This document shows positions 50,601-60,338 of a stretch of DNA of 64,000 nucleotides, in pieces. Below the pieces are notes generated by a model. It saw nothing but the letters and a program-made list of their open reading frames with translations, was not told the origin of the DNA and made no database searches. Source of the stretch: Tachypleus tridentatus (lineage: Eukaryota > Arthropoda > Merostomata > Xiphosura > Limulidae); NCBI RefSeq assembly GCF_004210375.1, contig NC_134834.1, forward strand, positions 97,840,170-97,904,169. The letters are read 5' to 3'. The translations under genes and the position numbers were made by a program. The first letter of the stretch is position 1. Each line of letters opens with the position of its first letter.

Positions 50601-52860
50601 GCAGAGCAGATCCAGTGAACACAAAGTTCCAGCAGAGCTCATCCAGTGAACATAAGGTTCCAGCAGAACTCATCCAGTGAACATAAGGTTCCAGCAGAGC
50701 ACATCCAGTGAACATAAGGTTCCAGCAGAGCACATCCAGTGAACATAAGGTTCCAGCAGAGCACATCCAGTGAACATAAGGTTCCAGCAGAGCAGATCCA
50801 GTGATCATAAGGTTCCAGCAGAGTACATCCAGTGAACATAAGGTTCCAGCAGAGCACATCCAGTGAACATAAGGTTCCAGCAGAGCTCATCCAGTGAACA
50901 TAAGGTTCCAGCAGAGAACATCCAGTGAACATGAGGTTCCAGCAGAGCACATCCAGTGAACGTAAGGTTCCAACAGAGCACATCCAGTGAACATAAGGTT
51001 CCAGCAGAGTTCATCCAGTGAACATAAGGTTCCAGCAGATCACATGCAATGAACATAAGGTTCCAACAGAGCACATCCAGTGAACATAAGGTTCCAGCAG
51101 AAGAGATCCAGTGGACATAAGGTTCCAGCGGAGCTCATCCAGTGAACATAAGGTTCCAGCAGAGCATATCCAGTGAACATAAGGTTCCAGCAGAGCACAT
51201 CCAGTGAACATAAGGTTCCAGCAGAGCACATCCAGTGAACATAAGGTTCCAGCAGAGCACATCCAGTGAACATAAGGTTCCAGCAGAGCACATCTAATGA
51301 ACATAAGGTTCCAGCAGAGCACATCCAGTGAACATAAAGTTCCAGCAGAGCTCATCCAGTGAACATAAGGTTCCAGCAGAGCTCATCCAGTGAACATAAG
51401 GTTCCAGCAGAGCACATCCAGTGAACATAAGGTTCCAGCAGAGCACATCCAGTGAACATAAGGTTCCAGCAGAGCTCATCCAGTGAACATAAGGTTCCAG
51501 CAGAGCAGATCCAGTGAACATAAGTTTCCAGCAGAGCACATGCAATGAACATAAGGTTCCAACAGAGCTCATCCAGTGAACATAAGGTTCCAGCAGAAGA
51601 GATCCAGTGGACATAAGGTTCCAGCGGAGCTCATCCAGTGAACATAAGGTTCCAGCAGATCATATCCAGTGAACATAAGGTTCCATCAGAGCACATCCAG
51701 TGAACATAAGGTTCCAGCAGAGCACATCCAGTGAACATAAGGTTCCAGCAGAGCACATCCAGTGAACATAAGGTTCCAGCAGAGCACATCTAATGAACAT
51801 AAGGTTCCAACAGAGCACATCCAGTGAACGTAAGGTTCCAGCAGAGCAGATCCAGTGAACATAAAGTTCCAGCAGAGCTCATCCAGTGAACATAAAGTTC
51901 CAGGAGAGCTCATCCAGTGAACATAAGGTTCCAGCGGAGCTCATCCAGTGAACGTAAGGTTCCAGCAGAGCTCATCCAGTGAACATAAGGTTCCAGCAGA
52001 GCACATCCAGTGAACATAAGGTTCCAGCAGAGCTCATCCAGTGAACATAAGGTTCCAGCAGAGCAGATCCAGTGAACATAAGTTTCCAGCAGAGCACATG
52101 CAATGAACATAAGGTTCCAACAGAGCTCATCCAGTGAACATAAGGTTCCAGCAGAGCTCATCCAGTGAACATAAGGTTCCAGCAGAGCACATCCAGTGAA
52201 CATAAGGTTCCAGCAGAGCACATCCAGTGAACATAAGGTTCCAGCAGAGCACATCCAGTGAAGATAAGGTTCCAGCAGAGCACATCTAATGAACATAAGG
52301 TTCCAGCAGAGCAGATCCAGTGATCATAAGGTTCCAGCAGAGTACATCCAGTGAACATAAGGTTCCAGCAGAGCACATCCAGTGAACATAAGGTTCCAGC
52401 AGAGCTCATCCAGTGAACATAAGGTTCTAGCAGAGAACATCCAGTGAACATGAGGTTCCAGCAGAGCACATCCAGTGAACGTAAGGTTCCAACAGAGCAC
52501 ATCCAGTGAACATAAGGTTCCAGCAGAGTTCATCCAGTGAACATAAGGTTCCAGCAGATCACATGCAATGAACATAAGGTTCCAACAGAGCACATCCAGT
52601 GAAGATAAGGTTCCAGCAGAAGAGATCCAGTGGACATAAGGTTCCAGCGGAGCTCATCCAGTGAACATAAGGTTCCAGCAGAGCACATCCAGTGAACATA
52701 AGGTTCCAGCAGAGCACATCCAGTGAACATAAGGTTCCAGCAGAGCACATCTAATGAACATAAGGTTCCAACAGAGCACATCCAGTGAACGTAAGGTTCC
52801 AGCAGAGCAGATCCAGTGAACATAAAGTTCCAGCAGAGTACATCCAGTGAACATAAGGTT
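47641..52860. repeat. 31-bp minisatellite array, exactly 168 unit lengths
   Basis: The unit is GAACATAAGGTTCCAGCAGA followed by GCACATCCAGT. The first GAACAT is at 47641 and the last at 52849, 5208 bp or 168 x 31 apart, and internal anchors also fall in exact register. Variants are substitutions: GCTCATCC, GCAGATCC, GTACATCC, TCCAACAGAG, GTGATCAT, CATCTAATG. The consensus has no stop in any minus-strand phase. Since 31 is not a multiple of 3, all three minus frames read the same 31-residue Cys/Leu/Trp-rich repeat, broken only where variants create stops; the longest run is 221 codons. On the plus strand CAGTGA gives regular stops. I treat it as non-coding. Confidence 0.98.
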
Positions 52861-52999
52861 AAAATTAGGATTTGAGATCATATTTGAACAGATCTCGTCG
52901 AGTGTGTATTTTAAATATGTAGCTTTACGTGTCTTTCTGTTATCTAATAAAATATACGACAACTTAACATTTTGAAGTGGGGGTATTTTTGTTCACTCC

Positions 53000-53320
53000 T
53001 TGTAAGTGAGTTTTTCTCAGATTGTATAGTCAGAAACAAAGTAGATAAAAATAATTCGTCTTGTCAATCGGGTTTCAAAGTAATTGAACCAACCCTTGTG
53101 GACTTTTAACAAAAAGATAATTATTCACAGTTTTAGACACAACTGTGATATCCTATTGTGTTACGAATTTTTGTATATACATTTGACTTATTTTAAATAA
53201 ATTATTTTAAAACAAGTGGTTTCTGTGCTACCCGTTTATTGTTCGAATTTATTACCAACAAGTCAGAGACACCTACTGTAAAATAATCCTATCACATTGA
53301 CATACATGTAAGTCCTGACA
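53000..53320. repeat. Dispersed repeat, possible LTR 3' end, copy 1
   Basis: This segment matches 54637-54945 in the same orientation through shared blocks: CTTGTCAATCGGGTT, CAAAGTAATTGAA, GTGGACTT, CAAGTGGTTTCTGTG and a terminal CCTGACA. I estimate roughly a quarter of bases differ, with small indels. The end in CTGACA resembles the end of a Ty3-like LTR, but the next bases (GTGGAAGC) give no clear primer-binding site. An LTR assignment is only a guess. Confidence 0.5.
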
Positions 53321-53469
53321 GTGGAAGCTCTAGTTTGTGGATTATCAGTGAAGCAGGTTTTAAATGTTATGTATGGTTCGGTAGCAAGAAAGGTTTAGTT
53401 CTAGTCCGATAGTACACGTCCCTTCACATTTCTTTTTACGTCTATCAGGATCAAGAATTTATCTTTCCA

Positions 53470-54038
53470 TAGGCCTAGCATGGCCAAGCGTGTTAAGGCG
53501 TGCGACTCGTAATCTGAGTTTGTTTGTTTGTTTTAGAATTTCGCACAAAGCTACTCGAGGGCTATCTGTGCTAGCCGTCCCTAATTTAGAAGTGTAAGAC
53601 TAGAGGGAAGGCAGCTAGTCATCACCACCCACCGCCAACTCTTGGGCTACTCTTTTACCAACGAATAGTGGGATTGACCGTCACATTATACACCCCCACG
53701 GCTGGGAGGGCGAGCATGTTTAGCGCGACGCGGGCGCGAACCCGCGACCCTCGGATTACGAGTCGCACGCCTTACGCGCTTGGCCATGCCAGGCCCGTAA
53801 TCTGAGGGTCACAGGTTCAAATCTCCCATCGCACCAAACATGCTCGCCCTTTCAGCCGTCGGGGCGCTATAAAATGACGATCAATCCCACTATTCGTTGG
53901 TAAAAGTGTAGCCCAAGAGTTGGCGGTGGGTGGTGATGACTAGCTGCCTTCCCTTTAGTCTTACACTGCTAAATTAGAGACGGCTAGCGCAGATAGCCCT
54001 CGAGTAGCTTTGCGCGAAATTTAAAAACAACAAAGAAA
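53470..54038 (+). mobile_element. Outer SINE, CGT-anticodon type, interrupted by a second SINE
   Basis: The tRNA-like head starts at 53472 (GCCTAGCATGGCCAAGCG with an A-box-like stretch) and runs to CTCGTAATCTGAG at 53518. It resumes at 53796 with CGTAATCTGAGGGTCACAGG, which contains the B-box GGTTCAAATC, then the body (CCAAGAGTTGGCGGTGGGTG, CTAGCTGCCTTCCCTTTAGT) and an A-rich tail. The CTCGTAA loop suggests a tRNA-Thr(CGT) ancestor. A 7-bp CTTTCCA flanks both sides (53463-53469 and 54039-54045) and may be the target duplication. Confidence 0.88.
53519..53795 (-). mobile_element. Inner SINE, CGT-anticodon type, inserted into the outer SINE
   Basis: This near full-length 277-bp copy lies on the minus strand: tail TTTGTTTGTTTGTTTTAG, body, then the tRNA-related head ending TGGCCATGCCAGGCC. 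It is bounded by the 11-bp direct repeat CGTAATCTGAG (53508-53518 and 53796-53806), duplicated from the outer element's anticodon region. The head is better preserved than in the other copies, with the complement of the B box at GCGCGAACCCGCGACC, consistent with a younger insertion. Confidence 0.93.
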
Positions 54039-54045
54039 CTTTCCA

Positions 54046-54636
54046 CGTTTTCAATCCGAAATAATAAAAAAAAGTAATATATTGTTGTATATACAATACT
54101 ATTTAGTGTGGGTGTTATTATTTATTACATGATTGGATATTTAATTGTTACTTACGTTTTATAACAGTAGAGTTAAAAATAATAATTTTAAAAGAGATAG
54201 TTGTGACAAGTTTGGTTATGTAACTCGGTAGGAGTTACGTCGTGTCTGCAACTAAATTGTTGTCTAGGTTTTACTGATATTGTTGTCGTCACGTCACTCG
54301 AATCTTCGGAATTTTTCCCCTAACGTTAGCTATGTATTGTTAAGTCGTCGCGTCTTGTAGTTTATCGTAAATTCAATGCCTCAGTGAAAAACAGATATAT
54401 ATATATGCACAAATACGTGACTAGTGAACGCAAGTTAAGTAAATTAAAGTGAAGTTCTGCCAGCGTGTAAGTGATTTGCTGTAACAGGCGATATTTTAAA
54501 GTGAGTTTCACAGTTTAATAAAAATAAAGTAACTTGTCAGAGTGTTCTAAAGTAACTGAAGCAGTCTGTGAGTACTTTGGCTAAAAGAGGACAATTATTT
54601 TAATTAAGAGATACAAATGTGGTAACTTACGGAGTA
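54046..54636. other. Unassigned stretch upstream of the second LTR-like copy
   Basis: It holds a short (AT)n tract near 54396-54406. A block at about 54500-54600 (AACTTGTCAGAGTGTTCTAA then AGTAACTGAAGCAGT) looks like a diverged third copy of the CTTGTCAATCGGGTT block. If the LTR reading is right, this would be the 5' part of a longer LTR. Confidence 0.4.
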
Positions 54637-54945
54637 ACGTAAGTAAAGTTATCGCAGATTGTACAGTAAGAAAAAACGTAGAGTTAAAATAATTTGTCTT
54701 GTCAATCGGGTTCCAAAGTAATTGAATCAGCCGGAGTGGACTTCCAACGAGAATTATTTAGAGTTCTGATACACTGCAATATCCTAGAGTGTAATTAATG
54801 TTTATACATACATTTGAATTGTTTTGAATATATCATTTTAAAACAAATGGATTTTGTGTTGTCCGTTTATCGTTCTAATTTATCATCAAGTCACAGCCAC
54901 CAACTGTAGAATACCAGGTCGAACTTACATACTTAAACCCTGACA
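54637..54945. repeat. Dispersed repeat, possible LTR 3' end, copy 2
   Basis: This is the same family as 53000-53320, 1.63 kb downstream in direct orientation, again ending in CCTGACA (54939-54945). Because the two differ widely and only SINE sequence plus about 600 bp separates them, they are unlikely to be the two LTRs of one recent insertion. They could be two solo LTRs or an old tandem duplication. Confidence 0.5.
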
Positions 54946-54949
54946 TGTA

Positions 54950-55775
54950 TGAAGTTTTTAAAATGTTAAACATGAAAGAATTATAAATCAGACCTACTCA
55001 AGATTTTGCTTTACGGCTATTCTTCAAGTGTTGATAAAATATAGAATAGGACAGCTAAGAGTAATGTTCAAATAAATTACAGTTTGTTTTATGAAAATTT
55101 AGGCTTAATCTTAAAGCAGTTTCAAAACGTTCGTGCGCGTGTTTAAGTTTTGTTTTAACCGTTATAATCTTGGTATTCGTATTGGATACGAACAGTTCAG
55201 TGCGATATCTGTATACTATTCACAACAAGAAACCGTAGACTAACTTACGTGGTGGTTATAAAACAAACTCCTCAAAAAACGTGTTATCGAATATGTACTT
55301 TTCCTGTCTTCAAAGATGCATACTCTCGTTCTCCAGGGTCTGTGCCGTTTGAGGGGCGCCGTTCACACTGCCTTTCATAGATCCTTGAAGAATATAAAAA
55401 TAAATTGATATATACATTTGTGTGTGTGTATGTGCAATGCTTTTTGAAAAGCTGTAAAGCGAAACGTTAAAATTCTGTCTTGACTTCAGACGTTTCTTTT
55501 TCTACTGTTGATTATGTCCTCTATACTCCAGTTAGTTGTAAGATAAACAGTGTAAAATAAAGTGGTTAGTTGATGAACGTATCTTTCCTTCAAGTTTTTG
55601 TTCACCTGACTTCGCGTGATTAACATATGACGCTATCGCGTTTTTTTTAAGAACACTGATAACAAAAGGTTAGGAACACATTCGACCGATCTATCATAAT
55701 AATACTCGGTTTCTGCCTGTCTTGAAAAATATGTACGAATCTTACATTTTAAGGTCGCATTTGCCGCATTTCATT
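54950..55775. other. Unassigned AT-rich DNA
   Basis: The only item I note is a hairpin-forming GCTTTTTGAAAAGC at 55439-55452 followed by GCGAAACGTT (55457-55466), which recalls the GAAACG boxes of Penelope-like termini. No coding region is evident. Confidence 0.45.
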
Positions 55776-55778
55776 TCA

Positions 55779-55885
55779 GCGAGCCCTCCCTGTGGCACAG
55801 CGGCACGTCTGCTGACTCACAATTGGCTATCTGTGATCTACCCACCACGGATATCGAAACCCGGGGTTTTAGCGGTTTTCTTGGT
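55779..55885. mobile_element. Rearranged TAC-type SINE fragment, head and body in opposite orientations
   Basis: The first part (CCCTGTGGCACAGCGGCACG at about 55789) is a forward tRNA-like head with an A box. After GACTCACAA it switches to the reverse-oriented body, GGCTATCTGTGATCTACCCA, then the complement of the B box (GGATATCGAAACCCGGGG) and TTTTAGCGG. The same body occurs in proper order at 59551-59678. The switch at about 55822 suggests an inversion or a composite of two insertions. Confidence 0.6.
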
Positions 55886-55889
55886 AGCA

Positions 55890-57025
55890 GTCGAATATTT
55901 CCTGGTATCCGGAACATTTTAACATAGATTATTATGACGCAGTGAAGGATTTCATATTCAACATTTCAGAATTATTAAGCTGTCGCTCTTAAACTATCCT
56001 CCCTTAAATTCTATTTCCTGACGTCGATAACTGTTCTTTCAATACTGAGAGTCAACGAGGTTCATGCAAACGAGATAATTCATTTGTTCTTAGCAAGAAA
56101 TAGTTGAAAAAAAAAAAAACCCAGAAAAATAACTTTAAGAAAAGGAAAAGAGTGGATATACAATGCACACTATGCTTTCGTCGGTTCCTTAAAAGTGTAA
56201 CACAGAATGCTGAGAGTTTTAATAACTATTTTATATTTGTATATGTTGTTGAGTCCAAATATTTTGGTGTCTCAAGAGAAGCGACTAGAGGGAGGACGTT
56301 AAAAAGTTAAGCCCTTACAGATTTCTTAAATTAATTTAATATTTATATTATAATTTGTAGTAGTCTGGGGTAAATAACAAAATAATAACTAGTTATAGTA
56401 ATGTTGAAAAATAAAAGTAAGGTTAAATGTTTTAACTTGGAATTTAGAGATGTAAATTTGACTGCTACATTAAAATAGGCTTAGTATGTGTAACGGTACT
56501 TTAGGCTTAATTACCTTTCAACTTAATGGTAAATCGTATAATAGAATAGATATATTGCTTTATTAAATACAGTCTAAAACTAGTGTATTGGCTCTTAATG
56601 TTTTAAATTCAGAGCATACTGCTATATCTTACAGATGTAGACAGGTTATACATCTGGCTAAATACAATTGATTGTTAACGTTACTTATGTTGCTAGTTCT
56701 AATAAATTATTAAGTTTTGTTTCTAAGTCTTTGTAATTAAAGATGAAGTTTGCTGTCAAAATGTAGTGTCCAAAAATGTTATCTTATCATAAGTGTTAGG
56801 CTCAATAATTACAGTGTTAACAATAGGCTAGTATTTACTATTAAGTATTTATTTTCAGACTATAAGTATAAATATAATTATAAGTGTAGGAGTTAAGAAT
56901 TCACAGTTTGCTAGGTGTAATGGGTGCAAAAGAGTGGCTTTTATTATTTGGTGACCCGGGACCGGCATGTACTTTTAAGATATAGTTATGAATATTACAA
57001 TTTTCACGTTGTGTTTGTGCATTTG
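55890..57025. other. Unassigned AT-rich DNA before the LINE remnant
   Basis: No domain is seen. A 68-codon Lys-rich open frame at 56104-56310 is not convincing. The motif ATTTGGTGACCCGGGACC at 56937-56956 resembles the start of a retroelement untranslated leader or primer-binding region, and the LINE coding remnant starts about 80 bp later. Confidence 0.4.
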
Positions 57026-57029
57026 AGTA

Positions 57030-57799
57030 TAAATTGGAGACTATCATAATTAAAATAGAGGCAATAGATAAAGATAAATGTAGGCTGTGGGAAATAGTAG
57101 TAGGATTTCAAGAGGATATTAAACTTTTACATGTAAATAATACTTCAGTTAAGAACGACTTTCAGGGAGTTAGAAAGAATAATACTATGGTAAGAAGCAG
57201 TGAATTTAGTTATAATGAGCCTATTATGTTGAACAACAAAGGGCAGCCCTTGACTCCTGGAAATGAAGAACTGTTGGAGGGGTAGAAAAACAAAATGGTC
57301 AGAGAAGGATGTGGCGATTCCTTGACAAGGTATGTGGGTAGAATAATCTGTGAGATAAATAAGGAGAAAATAATCAGATTGTGCTACAGAGTAGCATAGA
57401 AGGAGAATATAACTGATAGCGCAGGAGATATAATAAAGGGGCTAACAGAGATGAAGCTTTTGGGGTGCATGTAGGGGCTAATGATGTAGGAAAATGTAGG
57501 TCAGAGTAGCTAATTAATAAGTACAAGGGATTAATAAAGGCGTTTAAAGAAGAATGATATAACTTAATTTTGTCAGGGATAATGCCCAAATTTAACTGTT
57601 GGGATGAAATTATAAGTAAGGTCACTCGGGTTAATTGCTAGGCTAAGATGAGCATATAAAGAAGAGCAGATAGACTGATTGGATCTGTGGTATCTGTTAA
57701 GTAAAAAGAAGCATTTTGGAATAGATGGCTCACATGTAAATAGGACAAGGGCTGGTTTATTTGCTAAGGATATTAACTTAGTTGTCAGGAAGGTTTAAA
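57030..57799 (+). pseudogene. LINE ORF1 remnant with SGNH hydrolase-like (esterase) module
   Basis: An open frame from 57034 to 57285 gives an 83-residue polar N-terminal part with no recognised domain. After a TAG the product continues in other frames: KIIRLCYR near 57370, a GAND motif in VHVGANDVGKCRSE at 57465-57506, LILSGIMPKFN at about 57570, and GIDGSHVNRTRAG at about 57718. GxND and a late D-G-x-H are blocks III and V of SGNH hydrolases, and such a module occurs in ORF1 of CR1-like LINEs. At least five internal stops (for example TAG at 57507-57509) show it is dead. The substrate of such modules is not settled. Confidence 0.7.
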
Positions 57800-57879
57800 C
57801 TAGGTCTAGAAAGTGGTGAGGACCAGGAAAATTAAATGCAAATAGAAGAGGTAGAGAAAAGTTTAGCATAGGAAACGAT

Positions 57880-58440
57880 TATAGAAGTTATAAGAAAATA
57901 ATTGTTACTACTGTAATGCTGGAAGTATAACAAATAAAAATAATACTTTAGCATTAAAAGGAATGGAGGATTTTGAGGTATTGGAAATAACTGAAACATC
58001 TTATATGTAAAATGTAAGTTACATCCTGAATATATCAAATAACAAGTATACTGAATCTATTTGAGTTTCTATTAGTGGTAATTTGTTACAAATCATGAAA
58101 TAATGCTGATAGAATTAGTGAGAAACTTTATGATGAAATTAATAGTTCAGCTATCAATAAAGTTATGGGTGATTCTAATTTCACATATATTGATTGGGAA
58201 ATAATCCTAGACACAAACCATGAGAATTTAGAGACTTCTGCAAACTGTTCAGGATGGATTTCTTCCCCAGTTGGTCAACACATCTACTAGATATAATACT
58301 ATTTTAGATTATTGTTAACTTCAAACATAGAAATGATCTGAAGGGTAGAAACTGGAGGACATTTGGGTGTAAGTGATCATTGCTCCATTAGGTTTGATGT
58401 TTTGCTACATATGGAGAAAATGAATAATGGTATTTGGGCT
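57880..58440 (+). pseudogene. LINE AP-endonuclease domain remnant
   Basis: In a frame-shifting reading the product shows YCNAGSITNKN (57908 on) and EDFEVLEITET (about 57966-57998), the N-terminal endonuclease blocks in which the ITET glutamate binds metal. GDSNFTYIDW follows at 58168-58197, then GVSDHCSIRFDV with the SDH triad residues at 58372-58380. The spacing fits an AP-type endonuclease of about 200 residues. This domain nicks the target DNA for target-primed reverse transcription. Stops such as TAA at 58017 and frameshifts between blocks make it inactive. The minus-strand open frame at 57832-58038 is an artefact. Confidence 0.75.
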
Positions 58441-58654
58441 ACAAATTTAAAAAAAAGCAAATTTTGAATGGACGCGACAAGAATTATCTTATAATTTAGG
58501 TAGCTGAGTTATTTAAGAGTCACTGATTGGATATGGAAAAAAATTTAATGATAAATTTTTAAAGATTCAAGGTAAAGATATTCCTCATAGAAAGAAATCT
58601 GTAGCTGCAAGTAAAGAAAACAGGTTGGATCGCAAAGAACGTAACAGATAAAAT

Positions 58655-59550
58655 TAAAGTTACGTATTATAATTGATCTCGGACGAGTCTGATTTATTAT
58701 GTTACGTATTATAATTTTAAATAACCAAACATTTTAATTTTAATTTAAAAGTTAATTAATTGTTAATATTTATCAAATTTATGATATTTGCCTACAAGAT
58801 TGATACACACAATTTCTTTCTTAACACAAATATATTTTAATATACAAATAGCAATACAACAATTTATAATAATGGCTATTGAAATAATGGTTTATAGAAT
58901 AGTTTCACAAACTTACAATCAATATTAAGACTTCTATCTGGTCTGACACTCAATCTTTTATCGACGTTCACGGAGAGCGAATTAATTCTATGTTTATTAA
59001 CAGGTACACTTACGGCTAACTAGCTTAAAGTGCGTGTAAGTTTTCACCGACGACAATATCTAATGTCCTTGTAGTAATAGTAACGTCCGAAGTTAATTCA
59101 CGGAAGTTTACTATGTTTTAAATCTATAAATATTCCTGGTCAAATATCTAATTTTCCGATTAATAACCGTTTGTATTAATTGTAGCTTTCTTTGAAGCTT
59201 ATTGAATACTAACTGTAATATACTAACAATATTTTGCTGTCTCATTATACATCGATTTATAATCTTTAGGTCTCGAAATTTCGGTTGGCCCAACAATATT
59301 GAAAGGTATGCTAGTGATTTCGTAAAACATATATTAATTATTACACTCGAAAATCTAAGAAATTAGAGAATAGGTAAAACAATACACATTTAACAATATC
59401 CATTACATACATTTCTAAATGTATATTAAACTGAAACAAATAACTGTATAACAGTAAATCCGTTTCAATCATAAATTTAAATTAACTGGTATGAGAGGAG
59501 GCATAGAAGATTTTTGGATATCAAGAAACTTGGTGAAACAGGAAATTAGG
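58655..59550. other. Unassigned AT-rich DNA
   Basis: It contains a 16-bp direct repeat, GTTACGTATTATAATT, at 58659-58674 and 58701-58716. No coding region or known repeat was recognised. Two short open frames (59111-59296 minus and 59469-59657 minus) have no recognisable domain. Confidence 0.5.
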
Positions 59551-59678
59551 TTGATTGAGTGTTTGGAATTAAGCACAAAGCTACATAACGGGCTATCTGT
59601 ACTCTGCCCACCAAAGGTATCGAAACTCGGTTTTTCGCGAGTTGAGTCTGCAGACATACTGCTGTGCCAGTAGGAGGC
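59551..59678 (-). mobile_element. TAC-type SINE with a 12-bp target-site duplication
   Basis: The 128-bp element is on the minus strand: tail (GAATTAAGCACAAAGCTAC), body (GGGCTATCTGTACTCTGCCC), the complement of the B box (GGTATCGAAACTCGG), then the head with GCAGACATACTGCTGTGCCA. It is bounded by CAGGAAATTAGG at 59539-59550 and 59679-59690. The anticodon region is disturbed (TTCGCGAGTTGAGTC where other copies have a TTGTAA type loop). Short open frames on both strands across it are artefacts. Confidence 0.92.
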
Positions 59679-59877
59679 CAGGAAATTAGGACGACAAGTG
59701 TTAGAATGGTGGTATGACCCCTAGAGATGATAAAATAAGGTTGGTATGTGATGATAGTGAGATTGCTGGGCTGGTAATTTCATTCTTCAGTTTTTACTAA
59801 CAAAGGTTTAAGCAGTAATCCACATCTTGAACAATTGGTAGATAGAAACAAGATGACTACATTAATTCTAAGCTGAT

Positions 59878-60010
59878 TTTGTTTGTTTGTTTTTAATTTC
59901 GCGCAAAGCTACTCGAGGGCTATCTGCACTAGCCGTCCCTAGTTTAGCAGTATAAGACTGGAGAGAAAGACGCTAGCTAGTTATCATCACCCACCGCCAA
60001 CTCTTGGGCT
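59878..60010 (-). mobile_element. CGT-type SINE, truncated, without tRNA head
   Basis: The tail (GTTTGTTTGTTTTTAATTTC) and first half of the body (CTATCTGCACTAGCCGTCCC to CACCCACCGCCAACTCTTGG) are present on the minus strand. The copy stops at GGGCTAT (60010), before the segment that leads to the B box. It is therefore 5'-truncated, as happens with incomplete reverse transcription. Confidence 0.88.
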
Positions 60011-60338
60011 ATAAAATATTCATTATGGTTAACAATAATGCTCTGTTTTCTCTATAGCCTGCTCTCTAACAGTAATGACGAAGAAAGGTCATAGCTCTTG
60101 TAACATAGTTAACAGCCTATGACGTCAGTCAACTAAATGGCACGTGCCTCATAAATCACGTTATAAAGTTAATGTTGTGTGATATTTCTATGTTAAAAAG
60201 AAACTTATAAAAATCATTTCGTTGTTTTCTAATCATAGAAGATGCGACTAAAGACCTATTATTATTTCATTATAAATCGTTAGAAAGTTACGAGCTTAAT
60301 TTGTTCTTAGTTGAGTTGAACATAAAAAAAAGTAATTA
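60011..60338. other. Unassigned stretch before the assembly gap
   Basis: AT-rich sequence with no recognised feature. It runs directly into the N run. Confidence 0.5.

Larger units (their letters stand above)
57030..58650 (+). mobile_element. Non-LTR retrotransposon remnant, CR1-like, without reverse transcriptase
   Basis: The order is an ORF1 with an SGNH-esterase-like module, then an AP-type endonuclease, which is the order of CR1-clade LINEs. Both parts contain frameshifts and stop codons. Homology fades near 58650 (ATCGCAAAGAACGTAAC) before any reverse transcriptase motif. LINEs normally lose the 5' end, so a copy that keeps ORF1 and the endonuclease but lacks the reverse transcriptase implies later deletion or recombination. 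Confidence 0.75.

Noticed and set aside
47641-52860. CRISPR-like look of a short regular repeat
   Set aside because: Units are contiguous with no unique spacers, and the context is eukaryotic.
47561-52962. Many minus-strand open frames of 60-221 codons with a Cys/Leu/Trp-rich repeat
   Set aside because: They are overlapping phases of a stop-free 31-bp unit, interrupted irregularly; there is no common start, no signal peptide and no flanking gene structure.
53472-53860. Functional tRNA genes
   Set aside because: A- and B-box-like sequences are present, but they continue into SINE bodies, stems are mispaired, and the outer one is split by an insertion.
57374-57625. 83-codon minus-strand open frame
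   Set aside because: Antisense to the LINE ORF1 motifs; no domain.
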